From Nitrospinales bacterium (lineage in GTDB: Bacteria; Nitrospinota_A; UBA7883; JACRGQ01), in the NCBI GenBank assembly GCA_023248535.1, contig JAHFEJ010000006.1:1-39022 (forward strand): DNA of 39,022 nucleotides, written 5' to 3'. The translations under genes and the position numbers were made by a program. Positions 16,091-26,277 of this stretch are shown in pieces (positions within the stretch are counted from its first letter, which is position 1; every line of letters starts with the position of its first letter). The notes beneath the pieces are model-generated. The model was not told where the DNA came from. It searched no databases and worked only from the letters and a program-made list of their open reading frames with translations.

Positions 16091-17802
16091 GAAAACATGA
16101 TGTGGTTATAGTTGGCGCGGGTCTGGCTGGCCTGCGCGCGGCGCTGGAACTGGCCGGCAAAGTGGATGTGGCGGTCGTCTCCAAAGTCTATCCTTCCCGC
16201 TCCCACTCGGGCGCGGCGCAGGGGGGCGTGGCCGCGGCAATGGCCAACGAAAGCGATGACAGCCCCGAACTCCACATGTACGACACCGTCAAGGGTTCGG
16301 ACTATCTGGGAGACCAGGACGCGATAGAGATAATGACCCATGACGCGCCCATCACCATCACCGAGATGGAACATCTGGGCTGCGTTTTTTCCCGCGACGC
16401 CGAAGGGCGCATCGCCCAGCGCGAGTTCGGCGGCCACAGCAAGCCGCGCGCCTGCTATGCCGCGGACCGCACCGGTCATGCGATGCTGCACACGCTGTAC
16501 GAGCAGTCGTTCAAGTATAAAAAGGACATCACCTTCTACAACGAGTGGTATCTGCTCGACCTGATATATCAGGATGGCAGCGCGCGCGGCATCGTTGCGA
16601 TGGACATGAAGACCGGTGACATCGAAGTGATTCACGCCAAGGCGGTGCTTTTTGGAACCGGCGGGTATGGCCGCGCCTACAAGATTACCTCAAATGCGTT
16701 CGCCAACACCGGCGACGGCATTATGGCCGCTTACCGGGCGGGGTTGCCGCTGGAAGACATGGAGTTTGTCCAGTTCCACCCGACCGGCCTTTACCAGCAG
16801 GGAATATTGATGAGCGAGGCGGCCCGCGGCGAAGGGGGCTATCTCCTCAACGGCAACATGGAACGATTCATGGAGCGCTATGCCAAATCGCGCATGGAAC
16901 TGGCCCCGCGCGACATCGTTTCCCGCGCCGAACAGTCTGAAATCAACGAAGGGCGCGGTGCCGGGCCCAACAAGGACTATATCTACATCGACCTCCGCCA
17001 TCTCGGCCGCGAGAAGATTCTGGAAAAGCTGCCGCAGATACGCCAGCTCGCCATCGATTTCCTCGGCGTCGATTGCATCGACAACCCGATACCGATCCAG
17101 CCGACCGCCCACTACAGCATGGGCGGCATACCGGCCAGCAAGGATTGCGAAGTGTATAGCGACGAAAAGGGAACCATTGTGAAAGGTTTCTATGCCGCGG
17201 GTGAATGCTCCTGCATCTCGGTTCACGGCGCAAACCGCCTCGGCACCAATTCCCTTTTGGATGCCACCGTGTTTGGCCGCCGCGCCGGCAAGAGCATTCT
17301 CAATTATCTTGTGGGGGCGAAACACGAACCGGTCAATGAGGCGGAGGAAAAACGTAAAGCCCGCAAGCGGATCGACGATCTGCTGTATACCCCCTCGACC
17401 GAATCGGCCAACAACATCCGCAATGAGTTGAAGGAGGCCATGACCACTAACGTCGGCGTCTACCGCGACAAGGAAAGGTTGGCCGCCGCCCACAAAAAGC
17501 TGAAGGAACTGCAACAGCGCTTCACCAAGGTCCGCGTGGAGGACAAAGGGAAGGTCTTCAACACCGAGATCATCGAAGCGCTGGAACTCGCCAATATGCT
17601 TGCCTACAGCGAGCTGATTATCGCCGGCGCCGAGGCCCGCACTGAAAGCCGCGGCGCCCATGCCCGCGTCGATTATCCAACACGCGATGACGTGAATTGG
17701 ATGAAACACACCATGGTCTCCGCCGGCGCGGATGGGGCCATCCAGCTTAAGTACAAACCGGTGGTCGTCACGAAGCACCAGCCGGAAGAAAGGAAGTACT
17801 GA
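16087..17802 (+). CDS. sdhA: Succinate dehydrogenase/fumarate reductase flavoprotein subunit
   Basis: This 571-residue flavoprotein oxidises succinate to fumarate or the reverse. The FAD-binding Rossmann motif [14 protein letters not shown] opens the protein. His40, in [11 protein letters not shown], is at the position of the covalent FAD attachment. Substrate-site motifs include [31 protein letters not shown] and [16 protein letters not shown]. There is no twin-arginine signal, so it faces the cytoplasm, unlike the periplasmic 8-methylmenaquinol:fumarate reductases that share its partner subunits. It overlaps fumarase beta by four bases and sdhB by one. Confidence 0.95.
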   Translation: MRKHDVVIVGAGLAGLRAALELAGKVDVAVVSKVYPSRSHSGAAQGGVAAAMANESDDSPELHMYDTVKGSDYLGDQDAIEIMTHDAPITITEMEHLGCVFSRDAEGRIAQREFGGHSKPRACYAADRTGHAMLHTLYEQSFKYKKDITFYNEWYLLDLIYQDGSARGIVAMDMKTGDIEVIHAKAVLFGTGGYGRAYKITSNAFANTGDGIMAAYRAGLPLEDMEFVQFHPTGLYQQGILMSEAARGEGGYLLNGNMERFMERYAKSRMELAPRDIVSRAEQSEINEGRGAGPNKDYIYIDLRHLGREKILEKLPQIRQLAIDFLGVDCIDNPIPIQPTAHYSMGGIPASKDCEVYSDEKGTIVKGFYAAGECSCISVHGANRLGTNSLLDATVFGRRAGKSILNYLVGAKHEPVNEAEEKRKARKRIDDLLYTPSTESANNIRNELKEAMTTNVGVYRDKERLAAAHKKLKELQQRFTKVRVEDKGKVFNTEIIEALELANMLAYSELIIAGAEARTESRGAHARVDYPTRDDVNWMKHTMVSAGADGAIQLKYKPVVVTKHQPEERKY

Positions 17803-18788
17803 TGGCCAAGACGAAATTCCTTGTTTCACGCTATGACGCGGCGCGGGATACAAAGCCATACCTGCAGGAATTCCGGCTTGAAATCCCCCAAGGGGCGACG
17901 CTGCTTGACTGCATCAACCTTATCAAGTGGACGCAGGACGGCACCCTGACCTACCGCATGTCCTGCCGCAGCGCCATTTGTGGCTCCTGCTCCATGAAGG
18001 TGAATGGGCATGCCCGGCTGGCGTGCAAAACGCAGGCGGCGGATGTCGTTATCGACGGCGCGGTCACCATCGAGCCGATGGGGAACCTGCCCCTCATCCG
18101 CGATTTGGCCGTGGATCTCGAACCGTTTTTCGATTCCATCGACCGGGTGAAGCCTTACCTCGTCCCGGACGAAAGCAGACAGTGGAAACGCGAAATGCTT
18201 CAAAGCCACGACGATTACCGGAAGATCGAGGATGCCAGCACCTGCATCATGTGCGCCTCCTGCTGGTCCGATTGCAATGTGCTGGAGGTTGATCCCCGCT
18301 TTCTCGGGCCGGCCGCGCTGGCCAAGGCGCAACGCTTCGTCCACGATTCGCGCGATAGCGATACCATCGGCCGTATCGAGTTTTTAAGCCGCGTTACCGG
18401 CATGTGGGATTGCACGCACTGCGCCGAGTGCGCCACACGTTGTCCCACCGACGCCAAACCGCTCTTCCGTATCAAGGAGCTTCGCACTGCGGCGATGACC
18501 CACAAGATCACGAACAACAACGGCGCGCGGCACGTGCTTGCGTTTCGCGAATCGGTGGGCGGCACGGTGCCCGGCATTGGCGGCGGCATGCTCAACGAGA
18601 ACTACATACCGGTGCGTTCCGTCGGGTTCTTCAACCTGGATGGGATATTGAGCATCATCCCCGTGGGCGTCCGCATGATCATCCGCGGCAAGAATCCGCC
18701 GATTCTACCGCACATCATTGACAAATTCGGCGAGGTGCGCGCGATGTTCCGCCGCTTCAACGACTATCGCAAGGAGTACCGGAAATGA
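17802..18788 (+). CDS. sdhB: Succinate dehydrogenase/fumarate reductase iron-sulfur subunit, long form
   Basis: The 328-residue protein carries electrons from the flavin to the quinone side. A [2Fe-2S] ferredoxin domain uses CRSAICGSC and a downstream Cys. The [4Fe-4S] and [3Fe-4S] clusters use CIMCASCWSDC and CTHCAECATRCP. Usual SdhB proteins are about 240 residues. This one has roughly 90 extra residues at the C-terminus, including a hydrophobic patch (FFNLDGILSIIPVGVRMII) that might touch the membrane. Long forms are known from type E complexes. It overlaps both neighbours by one to four bases. Confidence 0.95.
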   Translation: MAKTKFLVSRYDAARDTKPYLQEFRLEIPQGATLLDCINLIKWTQDGTLTYRMSCRSAICGSCSMKVNGHARLACKTQAADVVIDGAVTIEPMGNLPLIRDLAVDLEPFFDSIDRVKPYLVPDESRQWKREMLQSHDDYRKIEDASTCIMCASCWSDCNVLEVDPRFLGPAALAKAQRFVHDSRDSDTIGRIEFLSRVTGMWDCTHCAECATRCPTDAKPLFRIKELRTAAMTHKITNNNGARHVLAFRESVGGTVPGIGGGMLNENYIPVRSVGFFNLDGILSIIPVGVRMIIRGKNPPILPHIIDKFGEVRAMFRRFNDYRKEYRK

Positions 18789-19666
18789 AGTACGCCCTGT
18801 ATACCGGCTGTGTCGCCAAAGGCGCGGGCCGTGAACTGATGAGCGCCACCGTATATGCCGCCGAACGCCTCGGCATACAGATCAGGGAGATGAAAGACGC
18901 CTCCTGCTGCGGCGCGGGGGCCATACAGGAAGACAACCCGCTGCTCGCCGATGCCCTTAACGCCCGCACTTTTTCACTGGCGGAAGAGCAGGGGTTGGAC
19001 ATTATGACCATCTGCGGCACCTGCCAGGGGGTCATGCGTACCGCCCAGATAAAGATGGAGCACAACCCGGCCCACAAGGAACGGGTCAATGCCGCCCTTA
19101 AGCGTGATAGCGGCCGCGAGTATCAGGGCAAGGTAAAGGTGAAACACTTTTACCAGATCGTGGAGGAAGACTACGGGTTGGAGAACCTCGTCAAGCGGGT
19201 CACCCGCAAGCTTACCGGCCTCAAGGTGGCTCCGTTCTATGGCTGCTATGTTCTCCGTCCGCATGAATACAGCGACACCAAAGTGCCGGATCGCCCGGAT
19301 TACCTTGAAAAACTGATCGCGGCGGTGGGGGCCACGCCGGTTGATTACGCGGAAAAACAGAAGTGTTGCGGTTTCCCGATTCTCATGCCGAATAAGGCCA
19401 ACGCGCTTCAGCTATCGGGCAACGCCATGATCGGCGCGTTGAAGGCCGGTGCCGATGTGATCGTCACGCCGTGTCCGCTTTGCCATCTGAACATGGACAG
19501 CTATCAGCCGGAGATCGAGGAGATGCTTGACCGGAAGATCAATATGCCGGTGCTCCACTATCCGCAACTGATCGCACTGGCGTTGGGGGCGAACCTCGAC
19601 GAGTTGAAGATGAATACCCATGTGGTGTTGCCGAACGAAAAACTGCTGGAGGTCGTCAACCGCTAA
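18785..19666 (+). CDS. SdhE-type subunit with two cysteine-rich CCG domains (HdrB-like)
   Basis: The 293-residue protein has two copies of the CCG motif of heterodisulfide reductase subunit B. The first runs from YTGCVAKG to SCCGAG and TICGTCQG, the second from YGCYVLRPHE to KCCGFPI and TPCPLCHLNMD. In type E succinate:quinone oxidoreductases this subunit replaces the haem-containing membrane anchor, binds an unusual iron-sulfur cluster and attaches through amphipathic helices. No sdhC or sdhD-like membrane protein lies nearby, which supports a type E complex. It is the last gene of the operon and is followed by a terminator. Calling it SdhE, SdhC or an HdrB-like protein is a matter of naming. 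Confidence 0.9.
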   Translation: MKYALYTGCVAKGAGRELMSATVYAAERLGIQIREMKDASCCGAGAIQEDNPLLADALNARTFSLAEEQGLDIMTICGTCQGVMRTAQIKMEHNPAHKERVNAALKRDSGREYQGKVKVKHFYQIVEEDYGLENLVKRVTRKLTGLKVAPFYGCYVLRPHEYSDTKVPDRPDYLEKLIAAVGATPVDYAEKQKCCGFPILMPNKANALQLSGNAMIGALKAGADVIVTPCPLCHLNMDSYQPEIEEMLDRKINMPVLHYPQLIALALGANLDELKMNTHVVLPNEKLLEVVNR

Positions 19667-19683
19667 GGGGATTTTCAAGTGAT

Positions 19684-19720
19684 AAAGGGCGCGGTGGATG
19701 CCGCGCCCCTTTTTTATTTT
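19684..19720 (+). terminator. Terminator of the fumarase-succinate dehydrogenase operon
   Basis: GGGCGCGG (19687-19694) pairs with CCGCGCCC (19701-19708) around TGGATG, and CTTTTTTATTTT follows. The upstream AAA also pairs with part of the T run. It sits between convergent genes and overlaps the last codons of the minus-strand transporter. Confidence 0.9.
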
Positions 19721-20631
19721 CCGCGCCTGAGAGTGGTGAGCAGCACACCGGCGATGACCAGCACGGTCCCCCCCGCTTGTGCTACCGATACCTGTTCACC
19801 CAAAAAATACCATGCCAGCGCGATGGTGCTCACCGGCCCGATTGAATTGATGATGGAGCTTCGGCTTGCGCCGATCCGTTTCATCCCTTCCGACATCAGG
19901 AACGCCGGGATCACCGTGGAGAAAAATGCCATCACCGCGGTGAGTTGGTAAACCGGTTGCGGCTGCACAAAAGCGGAGAACGGGCGCGTCACAAAAAAGT
20001 GCGCCGTAATCGCCGCCGTGGAAGAAATCATGGCGTATGCGGTGAATCGGGCCGATCCGGCCTTTTTTATCAGTTCGCCGCCTCCCACAAGATAGATCGC
20101 GTAGGTAAGCGCACTGGTTAAAACAAGCGCTCCGCCCAACCATGCTTGGCTGCCGTTGAAAGAAATATCGTGGAACACCGCCAGCCCCACTCCGGCGTAG
20201 CTGAGCAGCAACGACATCACATCGGTTCCGGTGACGGGGCGTTTCAGAAACGCGGCGGAGATCAGCACCACCATCGTGGGGTAGAGAAAAAGTATCAGCC
20301 GTTCCAGCCCCGCCGAGACGTACTGCAGGCCGATGAAATCGGTAAGCGCCGCCAGGTAAAAACCGAGCAGGCCGATAGCGGCAATCATGCCCAGTTCACG
20401 CCGCGTCGTTTTTTGTTCGCTTTTCCATTCACCCCACGCCGCCAGCGCCGCGAAGAAGGGGAGGGCCATCAGCATTCGCAGGGCCAGCAGCGTTGTGGCG
20501 TCCACGCCGTGACGGTATGCCAGCTTGACAAGCACCGCTTTGCCGGAAAAACTCACCGCCGCGATAAGCACGGCAAGCGCCCCCAGCAGGGCGTTTCTCA
20601 GCCCGGTTGATCGATCGTCTTCGTCCGCCAT
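19714..20631 (-). CDS. EamA/DMT-family transporter
   Basis: The 305-residue product has about ten hydrophobic segments arranged as two repeats of five, the pattern of the drug/metabolite transporter superfamily. The repeat pattern is visible as VSFSGKAVLVKLAYRHGVDATTLLALRM in the first half and INSIGPVSTIALAWYFLGEQVS in the second. Members export amino acids, metabolites or drugs across the inner membrane, and the substrate here cannot be read from the sequence. The ATG at 20631 is preferred because AAGGAG lies eight bases upstream. A longer frame reaching to 20775 adds a basic stretch that is not transporter-like. Confidence 0.88.
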   Translation of the reverse strand: MADEDDRSTGLRNALLGALAVLIAAVSFSGKAVLVKLAYRHGVDATTLLALRMLMALPFFAALAAWGEWKSEQKTTRRELGMIAAIGLLGFYLAALTDFIGLQYVSAGLERLILFLYPTMVVLISAAFLKRPVTGTDVMSLLLSYAGVGLAVFHDISFNGSQAWLGGALVLTSALTYAIYLVGGGELIKKAGSARFTAYAMISSTAAITAHFFVTRPFSAFVQPQPVYQLTAVMAFFSTVIPAFLMSEGMKRIGASRSSIINSIGPVSTIALAWYFLGEQVSVAQAGGTVLVIAGVLLTTLRRGK

Positions 20632-20828
20632 GACACATCTCCTTGGATAATATGCGGACACCGGAACCGCGAACCGCCGCGGCCCGATGGCCGCGGTGTT
20701 GCGTGAACTATTGAATGAACGCGACCGCAGCCGATCCCTTTTTGGCCCATAGCATTTTGGATGCACCAAGGGCATTGCGGGAAATAATGGCGGTCGCTTT
20801 CGATCTGTGCATTGACGGATACTACTTC

Positions 20829-22406
20829 CTAGGGTCTCACGTTGTCAATATTTTCGGGTAACGGGAGGCGGACTATCTGGCCGATGGCAGACGGGAGCGC
20901 CGCCAGCAGCGAAGAGGCGGTGAGGGAGTAGGGATCGTGTTCCGCCGTGTAGTTATCAGCGGCGCGCCCATGCAAATAGACTCCCAGCACGGCGGCGTTC
21001 AGCGGTGTGAGCCGCTGTGCGATAAATCCGGCGATCATGCCACCCAGCACATCGCCGGTGCCGCCGCTGGCGAGATTTTGGTTGCCAGTGGGGTTGATGA
21101 AGGCGGTGCCGTCCGGCGCGGCGATAATGGTGCGCGCCCCTTTCAGCACGGTGACACAGCTGAACTCTCTGGCGAATCTCTTGGCGCAGTTCAGCCGGTC
21201 GGCGTTGACCGCCTCGGCGGTTGTGCCGATGAGCCGCGCCATCTCCCCCGGATGCGGCGTAACAATGGTTGGGGCTGTACGCTGTTTCAGCAGTTCTTTT
21301 TTTGGAGCGATGTTGTTCAGTCCGTCGGCGTCGATTATCAGAGGAACAGTGCACCCTGCCACAATTTTTTCCGCCAATGTCTCCAGTTCCGTTCCGCGTC
21401 CCATGCCGGGGCCGAGCAACAGCACCGATTTGTTTTCTGTAAAATCCAGAATTTTGCCAGCATTGGCCATATCTCCAAGCCGTTCGGAAAGCGGCAGGCT
21501 CATGACCTCCAGCGCGCCCAGTTCAAGCTGGCGGCTCAATGGCAACCGTGCGGCGGCCGTTGAAAGCCCCGCACCAATTTTGAGCGCCGCCAAGGCGGCA
21601 AGCGTGGCCGCCCCCTCCATCCCTTCGTTGCCGCCAACAATAACGGCATGGCCGTAAGTTCCCTTGTGCGCATGCTCAGGACGGGGCGGAAGCGTGGCGC
21701 GCGCCCACGCATCGTCCGGCAGCCACGCTTCAAAGGGGGAATCGTCCAACAGTTTTTGGGGAAAATTGATATTGGCGATATGCAGCGCGCCAACCGCACC
21801 GGTTGCCGGGTACGACATCATTCCCACCTTTGGCAGGCCGAAGGTGACGGTGGCGTCGGCATGCACGTAAAGCGGTTGCGTGATCCCCTTGTCCGCATCA
21901 AGGCCGGAGGGAATGTCGAGCGCGAGGCAGAAGCGTTTCCATCCATTGATAGCTTCAACTGCCGTTTTATATATCCCTTTGAGTTCCCCGCCGAATCCGG
22001 TGCCGAGGATTGCGTCCACCAGCACCTCGGCATGGCGGATGGCCGGTTCATGTTTAAGCAGATCGGCTTCGTTCACGCATTCCAGAATGCGTCCGTCCAT
22101 GGCGGCGTAGGCCTCCATGTTTATTTTGGCGCTTCCTTTCAGGCTTTCCCGCGCGGCCAGCAGGTAGACCGCCGGATCGTAGCCTCGGACATGGAGTTGG
22201 CGGGCCAGCACAAAACCATCGCCACCGTTGTTTCCCTTGCCGCAGAATATGCAGATGCGCCGGGCACGCCGTCCGGCGAACTGTTCAAGGAGCAGCATTG
22301 CCTGAATGCCGGCGTTTTCCATCAGAATTAATTCGGGCACGCGGTACTGTTCAATGACCGTGCGGTCGATTTCCCTCATCTGCGCGGCGGAAACGATTTT
22401 AATCAT
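20829..22406 (-). CDS. nnr: Bifunctional NAD(P)H-hydrate epimerase / ADP-dependent NAD(P)H-hydrate dehydratase
   Basis: The 525-residue enzyme repairs damaged NADH and NADPH hydrates. The N-terminal YjeF_N epimerase domain (about 1-215) shows CGKGNNGGDGFVLARQL, GTGFGG and LDIPSGLDAD. The C-terminal YjeF_C/CARKD dehydratase domain (about 225-515) shows YGHAVIVGGNEGMEGAA, LGPGMGRG, IIDADGLN, TPHPGEMARL and NQNLASGGTGDVLGG. The fused two-domain form is the usual bacterial arrangement. It lies downstream of HU, separated from it by a terminator. Confidence 0.95.
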   Translation of the reverse strand: MIKIVSAAQMREIDRTVIEQYRVPELILMENAGIQAMLLLEQFAGRRARRICIFCGKGNNGGDGFVLARQLHVRGYDPAVYLLAARESLKGSAKINMEAYAAMDGRILECVNEADLLKHEPAIRHAEVLVDAILGTGFGGELKGIYKTAVEAINGWKRFCLALDIPSGLDADKGITQPLYVHADATVTFGLPKVGMMSYPATGAVGALHIANINFPQKLLDDSPFEAWLPDDAWARATLPPRPEHAHKGTYGHAVIVGGNEGMEGAATLAALAALKIGAGLSTAAARLPLSRQLELGALEVMSLPLSERLGDMANAGKILDFTENKSVLLLGPGMGRGTELETLAEKIVAGCTVPLIIDADGLNNIAPKKELLKQRTAPTIVTPHPGEMARLIGTTAEAVNADRLNCAKRFAREFSCVTVLKGARTIIAAPDGTAFINPTGNQNLASGGTGDVLGGMIAGFIAQRLTPLNAAVLGVYLHGRAADNYTAEHDPYSLTASSLLAALPSAIGQIVRLPLPENIDNVRP

Positions 22407-22427
22407 GCCATTCGCCTTATGTAAGGA

Positions 22428-22460
22428 AAATAAAAAAGGCCTCCGTATAACCGGGAGGCC
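22428..22460 (-). terminator. Terminator downstream of the HU gene
   Basis: On the minus strand GGCCTCC pairs with GGAGGCC around an eight- to nine-base loop, followed by TTTTTTATTTT. It separates HU from the NAD(P)HX repair gene. Confidence 0.9.
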
Positions 22461-22484
22461 AGCGGTTGATTCCGTAACCGGAAG

Positions 22485-22778
22485 TTATTTCTTTTTCGCA
22501 CCCAGCACGGAGTCCTTGGCCGCCTTGGCGACGCGGAACTTCAGAACTTTCTTGGCCGGGATTTTGATCGCTTCGCCGGTCTGGGGATTGCGGCCCATGC
22601 GGGCTTTGCGGTTCACGAGAACCAGCTTGCCGAGGCCGGGGATGGTGAAGCCGTTTTTCGATTCTTTGTACGCAAGCTGCACAACGGTTTCGAGAACCGC
22701 CACGGCGGCCTTCTTGGTCAGCCCATGGGCCTTCGCTACGTGATCGGCGATTGCGGACTTGGTCATCTGTTTTGCCAT
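22485..22778 (-). CDS. HU-family DNA-binding protein
   Basis: The 97-residue basic protein is a histone-like HU/IHF family member that bends DNA and compacts the nucleoid. It shows the N-terminal dimerisation helices (TKSAIADHVAKAHGLTKKAA), the conserved IPGLGKL turn and the arm GRNPQTGEAIKIPA, in which the proline intercalates into DNA. A lysine-rich tail ends the protein. AAGGGGAA lies upstream of the ATG. It has its own terminator, so it is probably a single-gene unit. Confidence 0.95.
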   Translation of the reverse strand: MAKQMTKSAIADHVAKAHGLTKKAAVAVLETVVQLAYKESKNGFTIPGLGKLVLVNRKARMGRNPQTGEAIKIPAKKVLKFRVAKAAKDSVLGAKKK

Positions 22779-22872
22779 TAGTATTCCCCTTTTAAAAAGT
22801 TTTTAGTTTCCCACTCTTTTATTTCGCTTAGTCCTAAAATTGCTTCGGATAATTTAACCAGAATCGGTTTGC

Positions 22873-22897
22873 AAAAGCAAGCATAATGCTTGCTTTT
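22873..22897 (-). terminator. Palindromic hairpin between acpS and HU, probable terminator
   Basis: AAAAGCAAGCAT and ATGCTTGCTTTT form a perfect 12-base inverted repeat around a single base. It folds as a 10-bp stem ending in TTTT on either strand. It lies 58 bases after the end of acpS and would stop that transcript before the HU promoter region. Confidence 0.6.
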
Positions 22898-22954
22898 CGC
22901 GGCTCAAACGGGGGTTGCCGCTTCATGTAACACTTAAGGGGCAGAAATTGGTTG

Positions 22955-23335
22955 TTAGTATTTTCCCGATCGGATCACGGAGGCAACGGCGAATTTCTTT
23001 TCATGGGTGAGGGAAAGGATAAAGTCACCGCCTCCCTTCGCCGCGATGAGCGATTGCAACGGTTGGCTAAAGGCAAGCGCGGGCGGTTCCCTGTCACCGC
23101 GGATCACCCAGACATCTTTGGGGCCAAACCCATGAAAGCCGGTTCCCAACGCTTTGGCGAACGCTTCCTTCGCGGCGAAGCGGGCGGCGTAGTATGCGGC
23201 CGGTTCCTTGAGGCTCGCGGCGCCGACGATTTCATCCGGGGCGAATACGCGGGTGATGAATGCGCCGCTATGGCGTGAGATGGCGCGGCGCATGCGCGCC
23301 ACTTCAACGATGTCGATACCGTGACCCAGGATCAT
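22955..23335 (-). CDS. acpS: Holo-[acyl-carrier-protein] synthase
   Basis: The 126-residue enzyme transfers phosphopantetheine from coenzyme A to acyl carrier protein, activating it for fatty-acid synthesis. The magnesium ligands are visible as Asp8 in GHGIDIVE and Glu57 in RFAAKEAFAKALG. LSLTHEKKFAVASV is the typical C-terminal strand. The length is standard. The coiled-coil gene upstream ends three bases before this start, so the two are probably one transcript. Confidence 0.95.
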   Translation of the reverse strand: MILGHGIDIVEVARMRRAISRHSGAFITRVFAPDEIVGAASLKEPAAYYAARFAAKEAFAKALGTGFHGFGPKDVWVIRGDREPPALAFSQPLQSLIAAKGGGDFILSLTHEKKFAVASVIRSGKY

Positions 23336-23338
23336 CGG

Positions 23339-24184
23339 TTATTGAAGCGGCCCGGCCCGGCGGGGGCTTCCGGCCCGGTTGTTCAGCGGCAGGATCCGCG
23401 CCGTCTTTTCCAGCGGTACGCCCAACTCCAGAAAGCCGCCGTCCGGCAGTTTTGTTTTCACGGCTTCGCGGAAAATCTTTTCCCCCCATTCTGAAAGGGA
23501 GGGGATTTTTTTCATCAGCTCCGTCAGCTTCGCATAGTCTTCCGCCAGTGACTGTTCGTTGCGCATCTGGCCGTTGAGGTCGAGGATGATATCCCGAATG
23601 TCCTTTTGGTATATCGCCAGCTTGGTTTCCAGCAAGCCGGCCCGTTTGGCCAGCTTGACCGACCGCGCTTTGAGTTTTTTCCGTTCCTCGGCCAGTTGTG
23701 TTTGTTCCACCTCGGCGGTATCGGCCTGCCTTTGCAGACGATCCATTTCGGCGGAAAGGCGTTCCATGAATTTCACTTTCTTATCGGCCAGGCTGCCGCC
23801 GTTTTCTTCCGGGGCGAAGGAACAGGGAAATTTTCCTTCCATCAGTCCCGTGTACTGTGCCACGAGGGTTTTGGCCGTCTGCCGCGCCGCCTCGTGGGCC
23901 GATATGCTTTCTTTCAGCTTGTGCTGGGTGAGGGTGATCTTGCCCCGCAATGCCGCAAGGGCGGTGTTGCATTCGTCGCGGTGGGTGGTAATCAGCGTCA
24001 GGCGTTCATTAAGGGTTTTTGTGCGGTCGAACATAAAAGGGAGGGCAAGCCGGTATTTGTGAATGACATCCTTCAGCCGTTCCAGGGCTTCTTTTTCAGT
24101 GCGCATCGTTCGCGCAACGCGCCGGCGCAGTTCTTCAGCGGATTCCTGCATGTCTTTCTTATCGTCATGTCCCCGCTCTTTCAT
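23339..24184 (-). CDS. Unrecognised coiled-coil protein
   Basis: I do not recognise this 281-residue protein. It is strongly charged, and heptad-like patterns suggest long coiled coils over about residues 10-60, 75-115 and 135-215. There is no signal peptide or membrane span. The C-terminal 60 residues are not coiled-coil and include PSLSEWGEKIFREAVKTKLPDGGFLELGVPL. It overlaps no domain family I can name. It sits directly upstream of acpS and is divergent from enolase. An extended -10 promoter lies only a few bases before the ATG (see 24193-24201). Confidence 0.8.
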   Translation of the reverse strand: MKERGHDDKKDMQESAEELRRRVARTMRTEKEALERLKDVIHKYRLALPFMFDRTKTLNERLTLITTHRDECNTALAALRGKITLTQHKLKESISAHEAARQTAKTLVAQYTGLMEGKFPCSFAPEENGGSLADKKVKFMERLSAEMDRLQRQADTAEVEQTQLAEERKKLKARSVKLAKRAGLLETKLAIYQKDIRDIILDLNGQMRNEQSLAEDYAKLTELMKKIPSLSEWGEKIFREAVKTKLPDGGFLELGVPLEKTARILPLNNRAGSPRRAGPLQ

Positions 24185-24192
24185 TACCCCCT

Positions 24193-25630
<1,438 letters not shown>

Positions 25631-25639
25631 CGCCGCAAC

Positions 25640-25987
25640 ATGTGGAAGCAGGCGGCACTGAAAATTTTGTGGGGCGGCGGCGGCCGCGCGCGGCCGCTCT
25701 TCTTTTTCAGCCTGCTGTTCCTCGCCATCGTGTTCCTTGCTTCATGGTTCAAGGCGGACGGCATCAAGAGCGTGTTCGAGTACGACAACAAGCTGGCGGC
25801 GGATATGGAAGGGCTGAAAAAGCTCCAGGCCGAGAATGAGGTTTTGAGGGAAAAGATACGTTCCGTGCGCGACGGTACTTATTTGATGGAAAAGTACGCG
25901 CGAGAAAAATTACTGATGGCCCGCCAAAACGAAGTGGTTTTCCGCTTCAGCGAAGAGCAGCCATCGGCGGGGGATAAACACCCGTAA
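25640..25987 (+). CDS. ftsB: FtsB/DivIC-family septum formation protein
   Basis: The 115-residue protein has a short basic cytoplasmic start, one membrane span (about residues 20-36, FFFSLLFLAIVFLASWF) and a coiled coil (about 48-80). The motif KLQAENEVLREKIRSVRDGTYLMEKYAREKL is typical of the FtsB/DivIC family, which links cell-division proteins FtsL and FtsQ/DivIB at the septum. Its position right after eno supports the call. The C-terminal 20 residues are unremarkable. Confidence 0.88.
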   Translation: MWKQAALKILWGGGGRARPLFFFSLLFLAIVFLASWFKADGIKSVFEYDNKLAADMEGLKKLQAENEVLREKIRSVRDGTYLMEKYAREKLLMARQNEVVFRFSEEQPSAGDKHP

Positions 25988-26002
25988 TAAAGGAGCTGCA
26001 AG

Positions 26003-26224
26003 GTGGGTGACGGAACGGGGCCTGTGGACCTTACCGGCCAGGATTCAATCTGGGTGTGCACCTGCATGCAGTCGGAGATGTGGCCGTATTGTGATGGCGC
26101 GCATCACAGCTTTGGCGGTGCGGGCCCGGAAGAAGTGAAGCTCGATCCCCAAAAGACCTATAAGATATGCCAATGTTACAGGACTAAAACAAGACCTTTC
26201 TGCGACGGAACCCATCTCAAGTAA
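26003..26224 (+). CDS. Tandem CDGSH iron-sulfur protein
   Basis: This 73-residue protein holds two CDGSH-type [2Fe-2S] motifs. The first is CTCMQSEMWPYCDGAH, the second CQCYRTKTRPFCDGTH. Each has three cysteines and a histidine in the pattern C-x-C-x2-S/T-x3-P-x-C-D-G-x-H. Eukaryotic relatives are mitoNEET and Miner2. Bacterial tandem forms are thought to transfer clusters or electrons, but their role is not settled. GTG at 26003 has AAGGAG about nine bases upstream. It is placed 15 bases after ftsB and may share its transcript. Confidence 0.92.
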   Translation: MGDGTGPVDLTGQDSIWVCTCMQSEMWPYCDGAHHSFGGAGPEEVKLDPQKTYKICQCYRTKTRPFCDGTHLK

Positions 26225-26255
26225 GGGAGCATTCCCTCCGCTTTATCCCTCGATG

Positions 26256-26277
26256 AAAGAGGTTATGCTCCTCTTTT
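26256..26277 (+). terminator. Weak terminator-like hairpin after the CDGSH gene
   Basis: AAAGAGG (26256-26262) pairs with CCTCTTT (26270-26276) across a seven-base loop, with one more T after it. It overlaps the last codons of the convergent minus-strand gene. Confidence 0.4.

Noticed and set aside
20677-20696. CCGCGGCC-CGAT-GGCCGCGG hairpin between the NAD(P)HX repair gene and the EamA transporter
   Set aside because: The stem is perfect, but no T tract follows on either strand, and GC-rich sequence makes such a stem fairly likely by chance. Not enough to call a terminator or operator.
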